From Pagrus major (Eukaryota > Chordata > Actinopteri > Spariformes > Sparidae), in the NCBI RefSeq assembly GCF_040436345.1, contig NC_133216.1, positions 3,004,533 to 3,068,532 of the forward strand: a stretch of 64,000 bases of DNA, given 5' to 3'. Every line of letters starts with the position of its first letter. Position 1 is the first letter of the stretch. Under the pieces are notes generated by a model. It had not been told where the DNA came from, did not search any database, and was given only the letters and a program-made list of their open reading frames with translations. A program made the position numbers and the translations under genes. Positions 36,001-46,703 of the stretch are shown in pieces.

Positions 36001-37470
36001 GTAGGAACACACTGAGCGTGTTTTAGTCTGAAAAGGAACATTTCCAACACATCGATTCACTGACGTTGCCAACTTGAAGTTGCTCTTTAATAAAATACAA
36101 GTTTCCCTCTCCCTCTGTCTGTCTGTCTCTGTCTCTGTCTGTCTGTCTGTCTGTCTCTCTCTGTCTCTCTCTGTCTGTCTCTCTCTGTCTGTCTCTGTCT
36201 GTCTGTGTCTGTCTCTCTCTGTCTGTCTCTCTCTCTGTTTGTCTCTGTAGGGAGTTGACTCTTGATGAGCCTCCACAGACCTGCTGGTCTGGGTTGTGTG
36301 GTTATCCCTCTCTGGTCACTCAGGTCCACGTTCTGCAGGCTACCGGACTCGCAGGACAAGACTCTGATGGAGGTAGAGTTTAGTTATATTAAGTCCGTAG
36401 TCTGAGTTGGTTTGTTTTCATATTTAGTGATTTCAAGATAAAACGTCTTGTTGAGTCAAAGTATTTCTGCTGTATCGTCTTTTTTAAGTATTTAGTGGAT
36501 GTTTGAATTGTTTCAAATTTTAATTTTACAATCATGTTAACATGCAGCTGCTGTTATATGCAGTATGTTAGCTAGAGGAATGTTATAGTATGAGGTCATC
36601 ATTCTCCAAATCCACAATTCAATTCAATTCAATTTAAAGTGTGTTGCTGCACTGACGGTTCTGCCACTGTTGTATTCGTAAGGATCAACAGATCGTTGGT
36701 TTTACGTCCTGACAAATGTCATAAACACTTTAAGAAGATGGGGGTATTTTATAACAACAAAGTGACTTTATCCTGGTGGCTAAGCTAACTGTGTCGTCTG
36801 TGAAGTTTTGTTTTTATCTTTGGACGTGTGCAAGTAGGCGAGGCTAGCGAAGAAAATACTAGGAGAACTGCTGATGCACGATAGAAATTGAAAGCTTATT
36901 TTGATACATTTTTGTTTTAGAATTCAAAACAAGACGTGTCTGTGCTACAGCAAAGTCATTATGGAGAGGACTGATAATAATTAAACAAAGACCTAATTAA
37001 ACATCATCTCCTGAACTTAGGTAGTACATACATTAATCAGGTTTGTTTGTGTGTGTGTGTGCGTGTCCAGTGTCGGACCCCTACGTGATAATCCGATGTG
37101 AAGGACAGAAGGTTCGCTCTCCGGTCTACGAAAACACTCGCAGCCCCGCCTTCGACACCAAGGGGCTCTTCTACAGGAAGAAAGCCAACCAGCCAATCAG
37201 CATCGAGGTTTGTGTGCGTTCTTTGGACATCAAATCGTGTACATGTGTGAATTTTGTTTACAGTGAATTCGTCTTTCTCGCTGCGTCTCTCAGATCTACA
37301 ACCACAACGTGCTGAAGGATTCCTTCATGGGTCAGGTGACGTTGCCGGGGGAACAAGGTGAATTCCAGCAGACGCTTCACCTGAGGGACAAGGGCGATCG
37401 CCGTGACAACGACCTCCCCGGAACCATCACCGTCGCCATAGTCACTAGCACGGTGCTCACCAACATCTGA
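18538..37470 (+). CDS. capn5: Calpain-5 (non-classical calpain cysteine protease)
   Basis: Coding exons: 18538-18693, 24195-24326, 32791-32999, 33313-33505, 33617-33810, 34772-34849, 35135-35330, 35437-35559, 35804-36000, 36251-36372, 37071-37207 and 37294-37470. All phases agree and give 637 aa (human 640). The CysPc domain has the full triad: C78 in [16 protein letters not shown]249 in [11 protein letters not shown] and N281 in MRNPWG. Each is three residues before the human position. The calpain beta-sandwich follows ([28 protein letters not shown]). A C-terminal C2 domain ([12 protein letters not shown] to the end) replaces the EF-hand domain of classical calpains, as expected for the TRA-3 type. 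CAPN5 is a calcium-dependent protease; human dominant variants cause vitreoretinopathy. The intact triad argues against inactive CAPN6. Whether this is the a or b fish copy is not decidable here. omp is nested antisense in intron 3. Confidence 0.96.
22553..22627 (+). repeat. (GT)n microsatellite
   Basis: About 74 bases of pure GT repeat in capn5 intron 2. Confidence 0.97.
22657..22682. repeat. Short perfect hairpin
   Basis: TACTGTATGTG and CACATACAGTA form 11-bp perfect arms around a TGGT loop. It lies 30 bases after a long GT run. No function inferred. Confidence 0.8.
23895..24033 (-). repeat. Repeat family E, minus-orientation copy
   Basis: The reverse complement carries ACAGAGTGGTGTAGGAATGA, GAAATCAGCTCGCATTTTTG, CTCAAAGTCAATGAGG and CTGAAATAAGGTGTGTGG, the same series as 29032-29154 on the plus strand. 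It ends about 160 bases before capn5 exon 3. Confidence 0.8.
24760..24800 (+). repeat. (AC)n microsatellite
   Basis: About 40 bases of AC repeat in capn5 intron 3. Confidence 0.95.
27985..30987 (-). CDS. omp: Olfactory marker protein
   Basis: Two minus-strand coding exons, 30987-30919 (23 codons, [16 protein letters not shown]...) and 28416-27985, join in frame to 166 aa (human 163). Conserved OMP blocks are [70 protein letters not shown] and the C-terminal beta strand [13 protein letters not shown] is a small cytosolic protein of mature olfactory sensory neurons, linked to cAMP buffering and calcium handling in odour transduction. The acceptor CTCCTCTGCAG directly precedes the ATGATG of exon 2, and GTGAGC follows exon 1. 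Mammalian OMP is intronless, so the 2.5-kb intron is notable. It lies antisense inside capn5 intron 3, matching the CAPN5-OMP linkage seen in human. Confidence 0.94.
28790..29031 (+). repeat. Degenerate interspersed repeat
   Basis: GGACCTCTGGGGGGTCCTG, GGCAGCAAACCCTCCTGTAG and GTGAGGTGAGGCCTCC resemble an element I have seen repeatedly in fish introns. Family not assigned. Confidence 0.4.
29032..29560 (+). repeat. Repeat family E, plus-orientation copy
   Basis: The first 120 bases (ACAGAGTGGTGTAATAATGA, CTGAAATAAGGTGTGTGG) pair in reverse complement with 23895-24033. The following sequence to about 29560, with CAGATATCAGTACCCAGAGC, looks like the body of the same fish element. It lies in the omp intron and in capn5 intron 3. 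Confidence 0.7.
29690..29846 (+). repeat. Diverged family B-like copy
   Basis: TTTTTGCTTGAAAAGTGACT, GATAATCAAAATAATTACTG and terminal GTTGTAGCTCTAA resemble the 3' half of family B. The near-identical TTTTTGCTTGAAAACTACT block occurs at 41790. Confidence 0.55.
30044..30658 (+). mobile_element. Family A, full-length non-autonomous DNA element
   Basis: The left end CTTTAAAGGAAAAGTTCCCC and the right end, read in reverse as CTTAAAGGAACAATTAACCC, form imperfect terminal inverted repeats. There is no coding capacity inside. A second full copy is at 63320-63754, and partial copies occur elsewhere in the window. The absence of a transposase and the inverted ends suggest a MITE-like element. It lies in the omp intron. 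Confidence 0.7.
31089..31155 (-). repeat. (GA)n tract just upstream of omp
   Basis: An almost pure CT run on the plus strand, so GA on the omp strand. It begins about 100 bases upstream of the omp ATG and would sit in its 5' UTR or core promoter. REREREs ORFs here are repeat artefacts. Confidence 0.9.
31727..31736. promoter_or_regulatory. omp: EBF/Olf-1-like site upstream of omp
   Basis: TCCCGAGGGC matches the near-palindromic EBF consensus TCCCNNGGGA at nine of ten positions, about 740 bases upstream of the omp ATG. Mammalian OMP is regulated through Olf-1/EBF sites, so placement fits. Motif evidence only. Confidence 0.35.
31815..31851 (+). repeat. (GT)n microsatellite
   Basis: About 37 bases of GT repeat in capn5 intron 3, upstream of omp. 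Confidence 0.95.
33011..33064 (+). repeat. (GT)27 beside the capn5 exon 4 donor
   Basis: The run starts 11 bases after the exon 4/intron border (GTGAGC at 33000). A UG tract this close to a 5' splice site can bind TIA/CELF/TDP-43-type regulators. Confidence 0.96.
34390..34605 (+). repeat. Degenerate interspersed repeat in capn5 intron 6
   Basis: GGTAACCCTTTATATTAATG, TCCTTATTATAAGCATTAA and related AT-rich blocks match an element type common in fish. Limits approximate. Confidence 0.45.
36103..36249 (+). repeat. (CTGT)n/(CTCT)n tract running into the capn5 exon 11 acceptor
   Basis: About 145 bases of almost pure CTGT/CTCT end at the TAG acceptor before 36251. The tract therefore serves as an unusually long, length-variable polypyrimidine tract for that exon. 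Confidence 0.93.
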
Positions 37471-39010
37471 GACGAACCTGGAAACCCGTCCAATCAGCTG
37501 TCAGATCTGTCGCGCTTTCATTAAACACACAGTATGTAATTTCTGCCACTCGGGGTCTCTCAATCGAAACAGTGTAAAAAGACGGCGTTTGATGGCGTCG
37601 TAAAGTCGTGTGGGATCGTTGGATTTGTTGTCTTCACTGTTGACTTCAACTTCCTCACTCTGTGATGTATCGTCTGATGTTTACACAGGACTTATAGCAG
37701 CTACAGGAGGAGCAACCAAATTACCGTTATCTTGCATAAAATTACAAAATTCTTTGGTTTGAACATTGCTGGGAATGTTTAGGATAATGCCAGTACACAG
37801 CTCAACAATATATAACAAAGGTCTAGTCGTTTTTTGACATTTTAATGCATAAATGTTACGAAATATGCCTTTTAAAGTTTACCAAATTACCAGTTTACCG
37901 CTAATTTTGGCTGTAAGTGCAAATATTTGTCAGGAAAAGAGGGTTTACTTTTGAAAGTTTACTTCATAGAAGTAAGAAGAACACAAGAAACCTGATTCTC
38001 TGGTTGTGTTTTAGTTTGATGCCCATAAATGTCTGTTTACATAATGATTTACAGTGCCTGTATCTGATTATCTGAATATCCTGAAAACGTGTCTGAGAGA
38101 GAAATTTCAAATGATTTTAAGCTAGCTTATAAATATTGTTTACAGTTCTTTAGGTAACCTTTTCCCTCTGATCGAGCTAATGTTATGTCTATCAACCACT
38201 ACTTTGTATAATTGTTATTCTACTGTTTAATCTGTTTTACCGTATTTCCTCAAAAAAAAAAAAAAAAGTCAAATAAAGCCAGGTCTCGAATAATGACCGG
38301 GGGACGTTGTCGACAGGAATAAACAAAGGCCGTCCACAAATACAGGCCAGGGAAAAGACTGGGTAAACTCCTGGTGGGTGACCGTCATGTGAGTGCCAAC
38401 TATTTTCATCTCCTTAATTTGATCAACATGTTATTTTCAGCACTTTGTTGTTCTGGATTACTCATCAACAGTATTATTGTCCTGTTTTATTCAATGTAAG
38501 TGTGTGTATGTTGATGTCTCAGCCAAATTGTAGGCGTTTTGTAGTAACAAGTACAAACGCCACAAGATGGCAGTAGCTACATTTCAAGTGCCAAATGGGA
38601 AATGTGCAAGTCAATGAGGAGTTAAGAGTTTTCAGTCCAGTGAAATACAAGAAGGCTTTTAATTTGAAATATATACAGGAAGTGTTGAGATTGTAGAAAC
38701 TTTAACAGAGCAAACTGGAGTGAATCAAACCAAGGCTTCATATTTAAATATCACCAAATATACTGATCATTTTTACCTTCTGCAGTCAAGATAAATAAAG
38801 GCCCCAGCCACTATTTGAGGAAATACGGTATTCTAGTGTAGCTTATTTTTCACTTTTTTTAAATTCACTTTTAAAATCCTATTTATGTATCTTTTTATAT
38901 CGCCTTCCTCTGTATGTTGTCTCAGTGTCTGTCATGTCTTCTGTAAAGCACTTTGTATTGCCTTGTTTAAAGGTGCCTTTACAAATAAAGTTGCCTTGCC
39001 TTGTAGCATG
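37471..39010 (+). other. capn5: capn5 3' UTR and downstream sequence
   Basis: Non-coding. Candidate poly(A) signals (AATAAA) lie at 38272, near 38793 and at 38984. The first two are inside an inverted-repeat element at 38238-38830. The third sits in TACAAATAAAGTTGCCTTGCC, which resembles a fish retroelement 3' tail. The real cleavage site cannot be chosen from sequence. Confidence 0.5.
38238..38830. mobile_element. TA-flanked MITE with 17-bp perfect inverted termini
   Basis: TACCGTATTTCCTCAAA at 38238-38254 is the exact reverse complement of 38814-38830. The outermost TA on each side fits a TA target duplication, as for Tc1/mariner-like elements. The 593-bp interior has no ORF. A CTCF-like CCACAAGATGGCAG lies inside at 38560-38573. 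Confidence 0.85.
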
Positions 39011-39089
39011 ACGTGTCAAAAACAAAATCCAACCGCTACTGAGTTTTTATCTGCTTTCAGTAGGTCAGGAAGTGAAGAAAAGAGAAAAC

Positions 39090-42000
39090 AAAAATCTCTG
39101 TCTTTACAATTGTCTTTATTTTGCCAGGAAATAAATTATTCAACTTTAAAAAATATCTGAAACAAGCGAAACAACGCAGCACATGAAAGTAGTCGACTCA
39201 CTCTCCTCCCACTCCAGCAACACAAAGTTTAATGTCTTTAAAACTCGATGCAGTGGCAAACATTCAGCTGGTTTAGGCTGTGACTGATTGTGGTTAGTTC
39301 AAGTTTGTCGTTGTAGAAGGCTACAGGTAAATGTGCCCACCTGTGCAGGCCGGGCTGATGGGCAGGTTCAAAATGATAAAACCACGACAAACACTGTCCG
39401 CAACACTTTGAGCGCCTCTGAGGTTAAACCAGACGTCTGACCAGGATTACACGACTGAGAAAATCTCACCAGCTCACCTGATTAGTGATTGGACAGAATA
39501 TAACATCGTGTTCTGTTTGTCGTGATTTAAAATATGTCTCATAAAAAGGGCAGTAAAATGAGAACAGTGCCGGTACTTCAACACAAGTTATCATGGAGGG
39601 AAATGACACCTCTGCACGTTGAAAAATGTCAAATATATTTTCTGTTCAGGTTGTTAAAGCTCTGCAGTCGGCTCAGACTCAGAGTGTTCGACTTGAATAT
39701 TATGATCACCAAACTATTAATAAAAAATAGCGACATGTTAAATTAGTCAATATCTGAAAAGAATGAACCCATTACTTGGACACATGGTACTCCGTCTACT
39801 TAATTAGGTAGACTTGTATAATCTAATGCAATCCAAATCAACTGTTGTACCACAAAGTCTGCTTTTATGATGCCTTTAAGGTCAGCTGTTCTCAGTTTTT
39901 TGTTGTTTGTTATGTGAATATAGACTGGCGGGGGCTGTTGTATCGGACGACATCAGACTGTAGAGGTGCACATGCACAAGTTAAAGGTGCTCAGGGGGTA
40001 AAATACATTTTGAAGTCCATGATTTACAAAAATTAGCTCAGGAAGCTCGACAATTATCGCCTCAAGAAAGTTTAAACAAGATTCAGAGCTTGTGAGCTGA
40101 CAGTCAGAAATACTTTCAGGTGCTGATGACTCAGTGTGAAGCTGTGAAAAACGTCTGCAAGAGAAATTCAAGTTTAGGAAACACGTCTACAGCCGTGCTA
40201 ACAGCTCAGTGAGCTAATTTAAATTTAGTCTGTTTAAACATTGGTCATTGAAAGTCTGAATTTATAGACTTATTACTATACTAATTTGAGTTTTCTACTT
40301 TGAATCTGTCTTCAGACTTCTTTGTGTAGCCTCGAACTTTACATAACTTTTTTCAGATGTTTCTTTTCCAAAATCGACTAAAAAAAAAATTGATTTACAG
40401 ACTTAAAGTTATCATGCAGAGATTTTTCACCTCACTTACTACATTTCTGTGATTGCCAGAGCTCCACAAAGTGCTGAACCCATCTCGTATCAAATTAATA
40501 ATAAACCTCGAAACATCTGGAAACATCTGTCCCAGGTGTTCTGACTGACACATGAGCCTCTGAGGGAAAAAGCCACCTCAAAATATTTAATTTTTCTGGT
40601 TCCTAGTTTACCTCAACCTATGCCGTCCTATGTTGGTCAAAACCTACATTTCCCAGAATGCCTTGCACTTTAATTCTGCTGCTTTCAATCATTTTGATGT
40701 AAGGGAATATAAAACCGGCCAGCTGACTAATCTCAACAATACACCAAACAACAAAGCAGGCAGAACATTCAGTCACTGCTTCGTGGTGGATTTTTCACTT
40801 CACTGTCTCAACAAAGACACGAGGATAGGATAGTTCAAACGCAAAGTATTTTGAGTATTTGTTGGGGAAAATCAAGTGAGGAGGAGCTCACTGTGTTAAA
40901 GCTGTTCATCACAGAGAAAAAACACGAAGTACTGACATTCAAAAAGTCCTGATTTACTGGGACTCATTTCACTTCATGTACTCAAGGACGTTTAAAAGTT
41001 GAAAAACAGCAACTTATCTCCAAATAGCGACTGATCCAGGTCTGTGCATAGAGATAAAACTGCATAACGTGATTGTTTCATCTCGGGTACAACAAGGCAG
41101 ATATTTAAAGAAAAAAAACAGAAGTGTGTAAAATGTAAATCTGATTATCACCAACATCTCTGCAGTCACAGAGGAAGAAAATCTATTTCTGCAGGTATGA
41201 CTCAAATCATTAGAAGTGGAAAATTAATTTAATTAAAACTAAAAATGTCTTTTTTCTTCAAAGTAAAGTCGAAACTTAGTTGCGGTAAATAAATACTGTG
41301 TCAGCTCGATGAATGAACACTAAAGAAAAACAATCTCTCCAAAAACGAAACAAAAACATTTCAACTGACAAAAAGTAACATTCGTTATAAATACAGAATA
41401 AATACAAAAAAAAAAATCAATCACACATTCGCTGTCGTCTCTCCTCTTCCTCACTGCTCAACAGGAAACTCATCACAACAAAACAAATCAATGATTTTAA
41501 ATGGACGTATCTGGTCTGATATTGTTTTGACTCTAGTTCATTACAGAAATGTTTCTGCAGCAGATCGTTTCCACTGTCAGCGCTCAACATGTGGGAGAGC
41601 TGCTGTAGGAATTAATATTTAAAAACTTAAATATTTTTAGTGTCTACGGGCTGCAACTAACGGTTATCGGTAATTTGTTTTTTCAACCCAAAAACCCCAA
41701 AGACTTTTTATTTATTGTCATTAATGACAAGGACAAACGGAAAACCCTCAAATTCATGAAGCTGGAACCAGCAAATGTTTGACATTTTTGCTTGAAAACT
41801 ACTAAAAACGATTAATTGATTATCAAAATATTTGGTCATTAATGGTCTTTTGATCGACTGCTCTGATTGAGAAGTGTGACATGGTGACATTTCTGTTGTC
41901 TGTTGGATCTTTGAGGGAGAAGAGAGCAACACACACACACTCAAACACACAACATGATGGCTATATGAAGTCGACTACAGCTCAGACAGCGTCTCCTCGG

Positions 42001-43067
42001 GGAGAAAAGACCCCTAAAAACAGCAGCTGATTCATTTTAAACATTAATGAAATACATTTCTGTTGTTCTCCTCTGCTCACATCGTGCAAAGAAGGACACT
42101 AAGTGGATTAACGAGGTGAAAATTCAGTATTAGTATCCGTCTCACCTGTCACTATTCTAGACTTGTCCCTCTTCGACACATTCTGCTGGTATTTAATCTC
42201 ACAATGTTCAGAGCTTTACACACCAATAAATAGTTTGCAGTATCATCGTTCCCCAACACAGACGAGGGTCTCCAGACAACACTCGTTCACATGTCGACAA
42301 ACTTTACCTGCCACAGGAGATAAAAAGGAAAACAGCATTTAAATAGTCTTAAACCTTTCCAGACACAACCACAAAGTGTGACAGATCCTCCACTGAACCA
42401 AAACAACAAACAAAAATCATAAAGCAGCATGCTGTTCAAAGTGCGCACACACACACACACACACACACACATATCTAAAATACCAGATACACACCATGCT
42501 CCCAAGCACACACACACACACACACAATTTGGCAAAATACTCCTCGGTAGTTCCGACTGATCTCTCCACCCGTGTTCGCAGCTTTCACTCGCGGCTTGTT
42601 TTTTGCATTCCCAGTTCAGAAATAAGACAAATGTACTAGAGGAGGGATGCAAAATGGCCGCCGCTAACATGGCTGCTGTGGCATTAAGTGAAAGCAAAGG
42701 ATTGATATCAGCTTGTCCCCCCTTCTCCCCTCACTTCTCCTCCTCCGCTGCAGTCTGTTGCTGATGAAAGTAAGGCAGGAAGTATTTAATTTGATATTGT
42801 CACTAATTTTGTTTTTCTTCTGAGCTGCTGGCAGACGGCGCGCTGCAGTGCCTCTCCTCTGATCGACACTAGAGGGCAGCAGAGACAGACAGACTCGACA
42901 GACTCGACGTCTCAATAAAGACAAAAATATCCACACTTCCTGTTAAACGCTCATCCTCCTCTCTCCTCTTCTTCAAACACATCTTTTTGTCCTCGTCCGT
43001 CTCCTCTCGCAGGTTTTTAAGCACCTGTCGCAGGTCAGGAGTAAAAAAACAAGAGCGGGAAAGCGCT
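39090..43067 (-). other. cul5: cul5 3' UTR and distal sequence
   Basis: About 4 kb downstream of the cul5 stop with no coding exon. A minus-strand AATAAA at 39120-39115 is the most distal candidate poly(A) signal before capn5. The stretch has a family B-like copy near 41648-41860 and (AC)n runs at 42445-42471 and 42508-42527. A CTCF-like ACACTAGAGGGCAG lies at 42866-42879 (13 of 14 positions). Closer poly(A) sites are possible. Confidence 0.45.
41648..41860 (+). repeat. Diverged family B-like copy
   Basis: Starts GGGCTGCAACTAACGGTTAT and ends around GATTAATTGATTATCAAAAT, the typical ends of family B. It lies in the presumed cul5 3' UTR. Confidence 0.55.
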
Positions 43068-46000
43068 CTATGCCATGTAGATGAAGGTGTTGATGTCCGT
43101 CTCGTCCCTCTTTATGTACTTGTGCTCGATGAGCCACTCGATCTGCTCCTTGATCATCTTCTTCTGGGGCAGAAACATGTTCTTCAGGATCTCCACCAGC
43201 TCCGTCTGCAGCTGGGCGTTGCTGATCCTCTTCCTCATCTTCATGATTTGGATGATGGCCTCCTGGACGAGGAAAAACAAAACGTATGTTACATCTTTAC
43301 AAGCTCAACAAACTGTATCGTGGATGGTTTCATTTTACTGTCTTTTATTTTGAAATTTCATACACACTAGGAAGGCTCCAGATTTGACAGATTTATTGAT
43401 CCTTTATGAGTTTAAAAGCAGTTGGAGGTCTTTAACAAAGTCTTTGAAAGGTCCGCTGCTCCACAGACTCTACTGTTTTTGTTGATTCAAGTGGCCCCTC
43501 TGGACAAAAGCGGTACGCCACCTGCTATTGTAAAGATCTTTCCTATCTCGTGCCGGCATCACGTACATTTGTTTTGAAAGCCAGTGACAGAGGGACCACA
43601 GGATGGATCGTGATGAGGTAATGTATTTATATGTGGTACATGTGATCGGACCCGAGCACAGGCGTTAATAATAACTATATAAAAATAGCGGTCTTTTTGC
43701 TGATGGTCTCGTTTGCTGTTACAGGTCATTTATAATCATCAGAGGAAGGATTTACCCATATTTATTCTAATATCAATGCAGATGCCTTTACCTTCTTTCA
43801 AGCTTTAACTTAATCAAACCCACGTCTACTGGTCGGAGTTGGTTTACTAGAAATTGTTTATTTACATTTTTATTTATTTATTTTATTTCAAGTATAAATC
43901 CTTCACTGATGTGCCTTTGCTCAGAGTATTTAGTGTGTTATTGTTATTTTCTGTGTCGAGGCTACAGTCTGGCTCCCGACTTTACAATCTTTAACTTTAG
44001 CAACAAAGATGCACAGAAACATTATAATTTTTCTGTTTCTGTTGATGTTTTTTGGTTTGTTGTGCCTGTCTGTTGTTTTCTATTTTATTTCATTTTTTTT
44101 ATCCAACTAATGGTCTTAAAAACGCTGCTTCTGGAGTGGATGGTACTGAGCCACAGATAGAGGTGATGAGAGGATGAAGTTTAGTAGAATGTATATTAAA
44201 AATATTTAATAACTGCGATGTGTCTTTGTGTAACTTAAAGATATAAAGTTGAATAAAAAAAGTAAGACAGAAATGATGAGATAAGGGGGATAAAAAGACT
44301 TCAGCTACAGATCACCCTCCTCCACTCCTGGGCTGCCCAACATGCAGTTGATGTTATTTCCGTACCTGAGTCCTGAGTATTCTGAGCTGAACGATTCCTT
44401 CGTTCTCCTCTTCTCTCATTCGCTCGGTGGTCAGCTGCAGCCGACCAATCAGATTGATCTTTCCCCGCTTCTGGACTTTGGAGTTTTTGCTGAGAAAATT
44501 ACCAGACACAAAGACACAGACGATCAATATCCCAAATGTTTTAAGATCAACAGTCGTATGTGGTGAGGAGGCTGTTAACATAATATCAGTGGTATACATC
44601 AGTTTTAACATATTATCAGGGATCAATGAGCAAAAATTACACACTTCTGAGTAACAAACGTATTTAAGAGAATTAATGTAACTTGCTGTGGGTGAAAAGA
44701 AAATCCGAGAGACAGGAAATACATTTACACCGTAACATACATGAGTGAGAACTCCTGGTTGACGTAGAAGAGCGTGCTGTCTGTGAAGTCTTTGGGCGAG
44801 CTGACTGGAGGGTCGTAAGACAACACTTGTCTCTTCAGTTTGGGGAAGGCGACCAGAGACTGAACAGAGAGGAGAGGAAGTTAACTTAAACATTTCAAAC
44901 ATCATCTGTCTTTAAATCTTTGAGCTCTGCAGTAGAACTTGAAATGATCTGCGAGTGCCTACGCTGGTATTTTCTGCTTATTGTGATGTCATCTTCAAAT
45001 GCTTCATATCCTTAAAATCTACAAGTCAGTGAACCATAATTCAAAATGTTTCGTTGGTCTGACCCAGAGTGTGCGGCGTAGCTCTGCGTCCGGCAGCTCT
45101 GTGGCCAGTTTGAGGTTCTCGAAGCTGATCCTCTCTCGGGGTCGCTGGTTCCAGGCAAACAACACGGCGAGCTGGAACGTCGTCACCTCCAGATCGTACT
45201 GACCGACCTCGTTCTTAAAGGTGATCTGAGCAGAGAGGAGGACAAACACAGGAGAAGGCAGAGGAGATGAGAAGAGGCCTCTTACTGGCAAGATCCTAAC
45301 ACAGTGATGCTCTTTCAGCCTGCAGCTAAAATTACTGCCGGCTCCCTCTGATCTGTTTCTTCAATTCAATAAGTTCAGCTTCACTATGACGCTGCCAGTA
45401 TACTCATCTGAATTGGACGAGCATCGGATGGTCAAACAGTTTTGGAAAAACTAATGAGATGATGAGAAAAAGACTAAAGAGACCAGAAGAAAAAAAACCA
45501 GTAAAGAAGTGAGAAGAAAAATGGGGAAGAGGATGAGAAGATAAAGATCAGGAAAGAAGAAAAAGATCAGGAACGAAAGGAACAAAACTATTCCATCATA
45601 CAAGAAGTAAAACAACAACAACTGGCTCTTCGTGCATTTTCTACTTTCACAGCTCACTCACGATGCCGTTGGACATGAGGTGATGCCAGTGGAGTTTGCG
45701 GCCGCTGTGATTCCTCTTGTAGAAGTCTTCCACCTCGGGGATCAGGTCCTCCAGCTCGGTGGGCAGCGAGACAAAAACCTTCTCGCTGCTCCGTGACCAG
45801 GCTCCGGCATTGAGGATCTTAATGTTCACACTGTCCGCTGCAGGGGGGATAAACAGCAGCTTTAAAATGTTCCTTCAGCAGGACAAACAATTATGTTAGG
45901 GGTAGAAAAACAGTGTATGTACTTTAACTGAAAAAGAGGTTTACTATTTAATTAATTTACCTGGAAGAGCCAGCTTGTTGTGTTTGTGCATCTCCTTGAA

Positions 46001-46669
46001 GACCTGATTGAGGTCCTCTGAAACCTTGATGTCCTGAAACATCCGGGCCAGCTTGTTCACGTAATCAGCAGGCATTCCTACTTCCTACAAACACACACAC
46101 ACGAAACATTCAGGAAACATTCATTCACTGTGTATCCATGTTATTTTCATACATTTTAAATGGAAAAACAAAAGTATACTAACTATATAACATAACTATA
46201 CTACTTGTTTTGTATAAATTTCTGTTTTCACCAAAGTTTAGAGGAATTTTGCTCTTACTCTGTGATTTACTGTCTGTCTGAATGTAATTTAAGAATAAGT
46301 GTAACTCACTCTGAGCCACTCCACCATGTTCTCTTCAATCTCACTGTCGGCTGAGATGTCCAGAATCAGACGCCTGGTCAGGTGAGCTTTGTGGTAACGC
46401 ATGAACACGTCTTTATTCTGGACGTACTTCAACACCAAGAGCTGCAAGGAGAAAAGATAAAAGAAGCAATCAGAGTGAGAAGAGAAGGAGAAGATGAATC
46501 AGCCGTCAAACAGGACAGAGACTCACCACTTCTTTGAGTTTGAGCTCGATCTCCTCTGAGTTGAGCTTCTTGCTGAGAGGAGTTTTCCTCAGCAGCATGT
46601 CACAGTAGTTCGCCAGCAGCTCAGGACACTTTGACTCGGGCTGAGTCTTCATACCCACACTGTTTGGAA

Positions 46670-46703
<34 letters not shown>

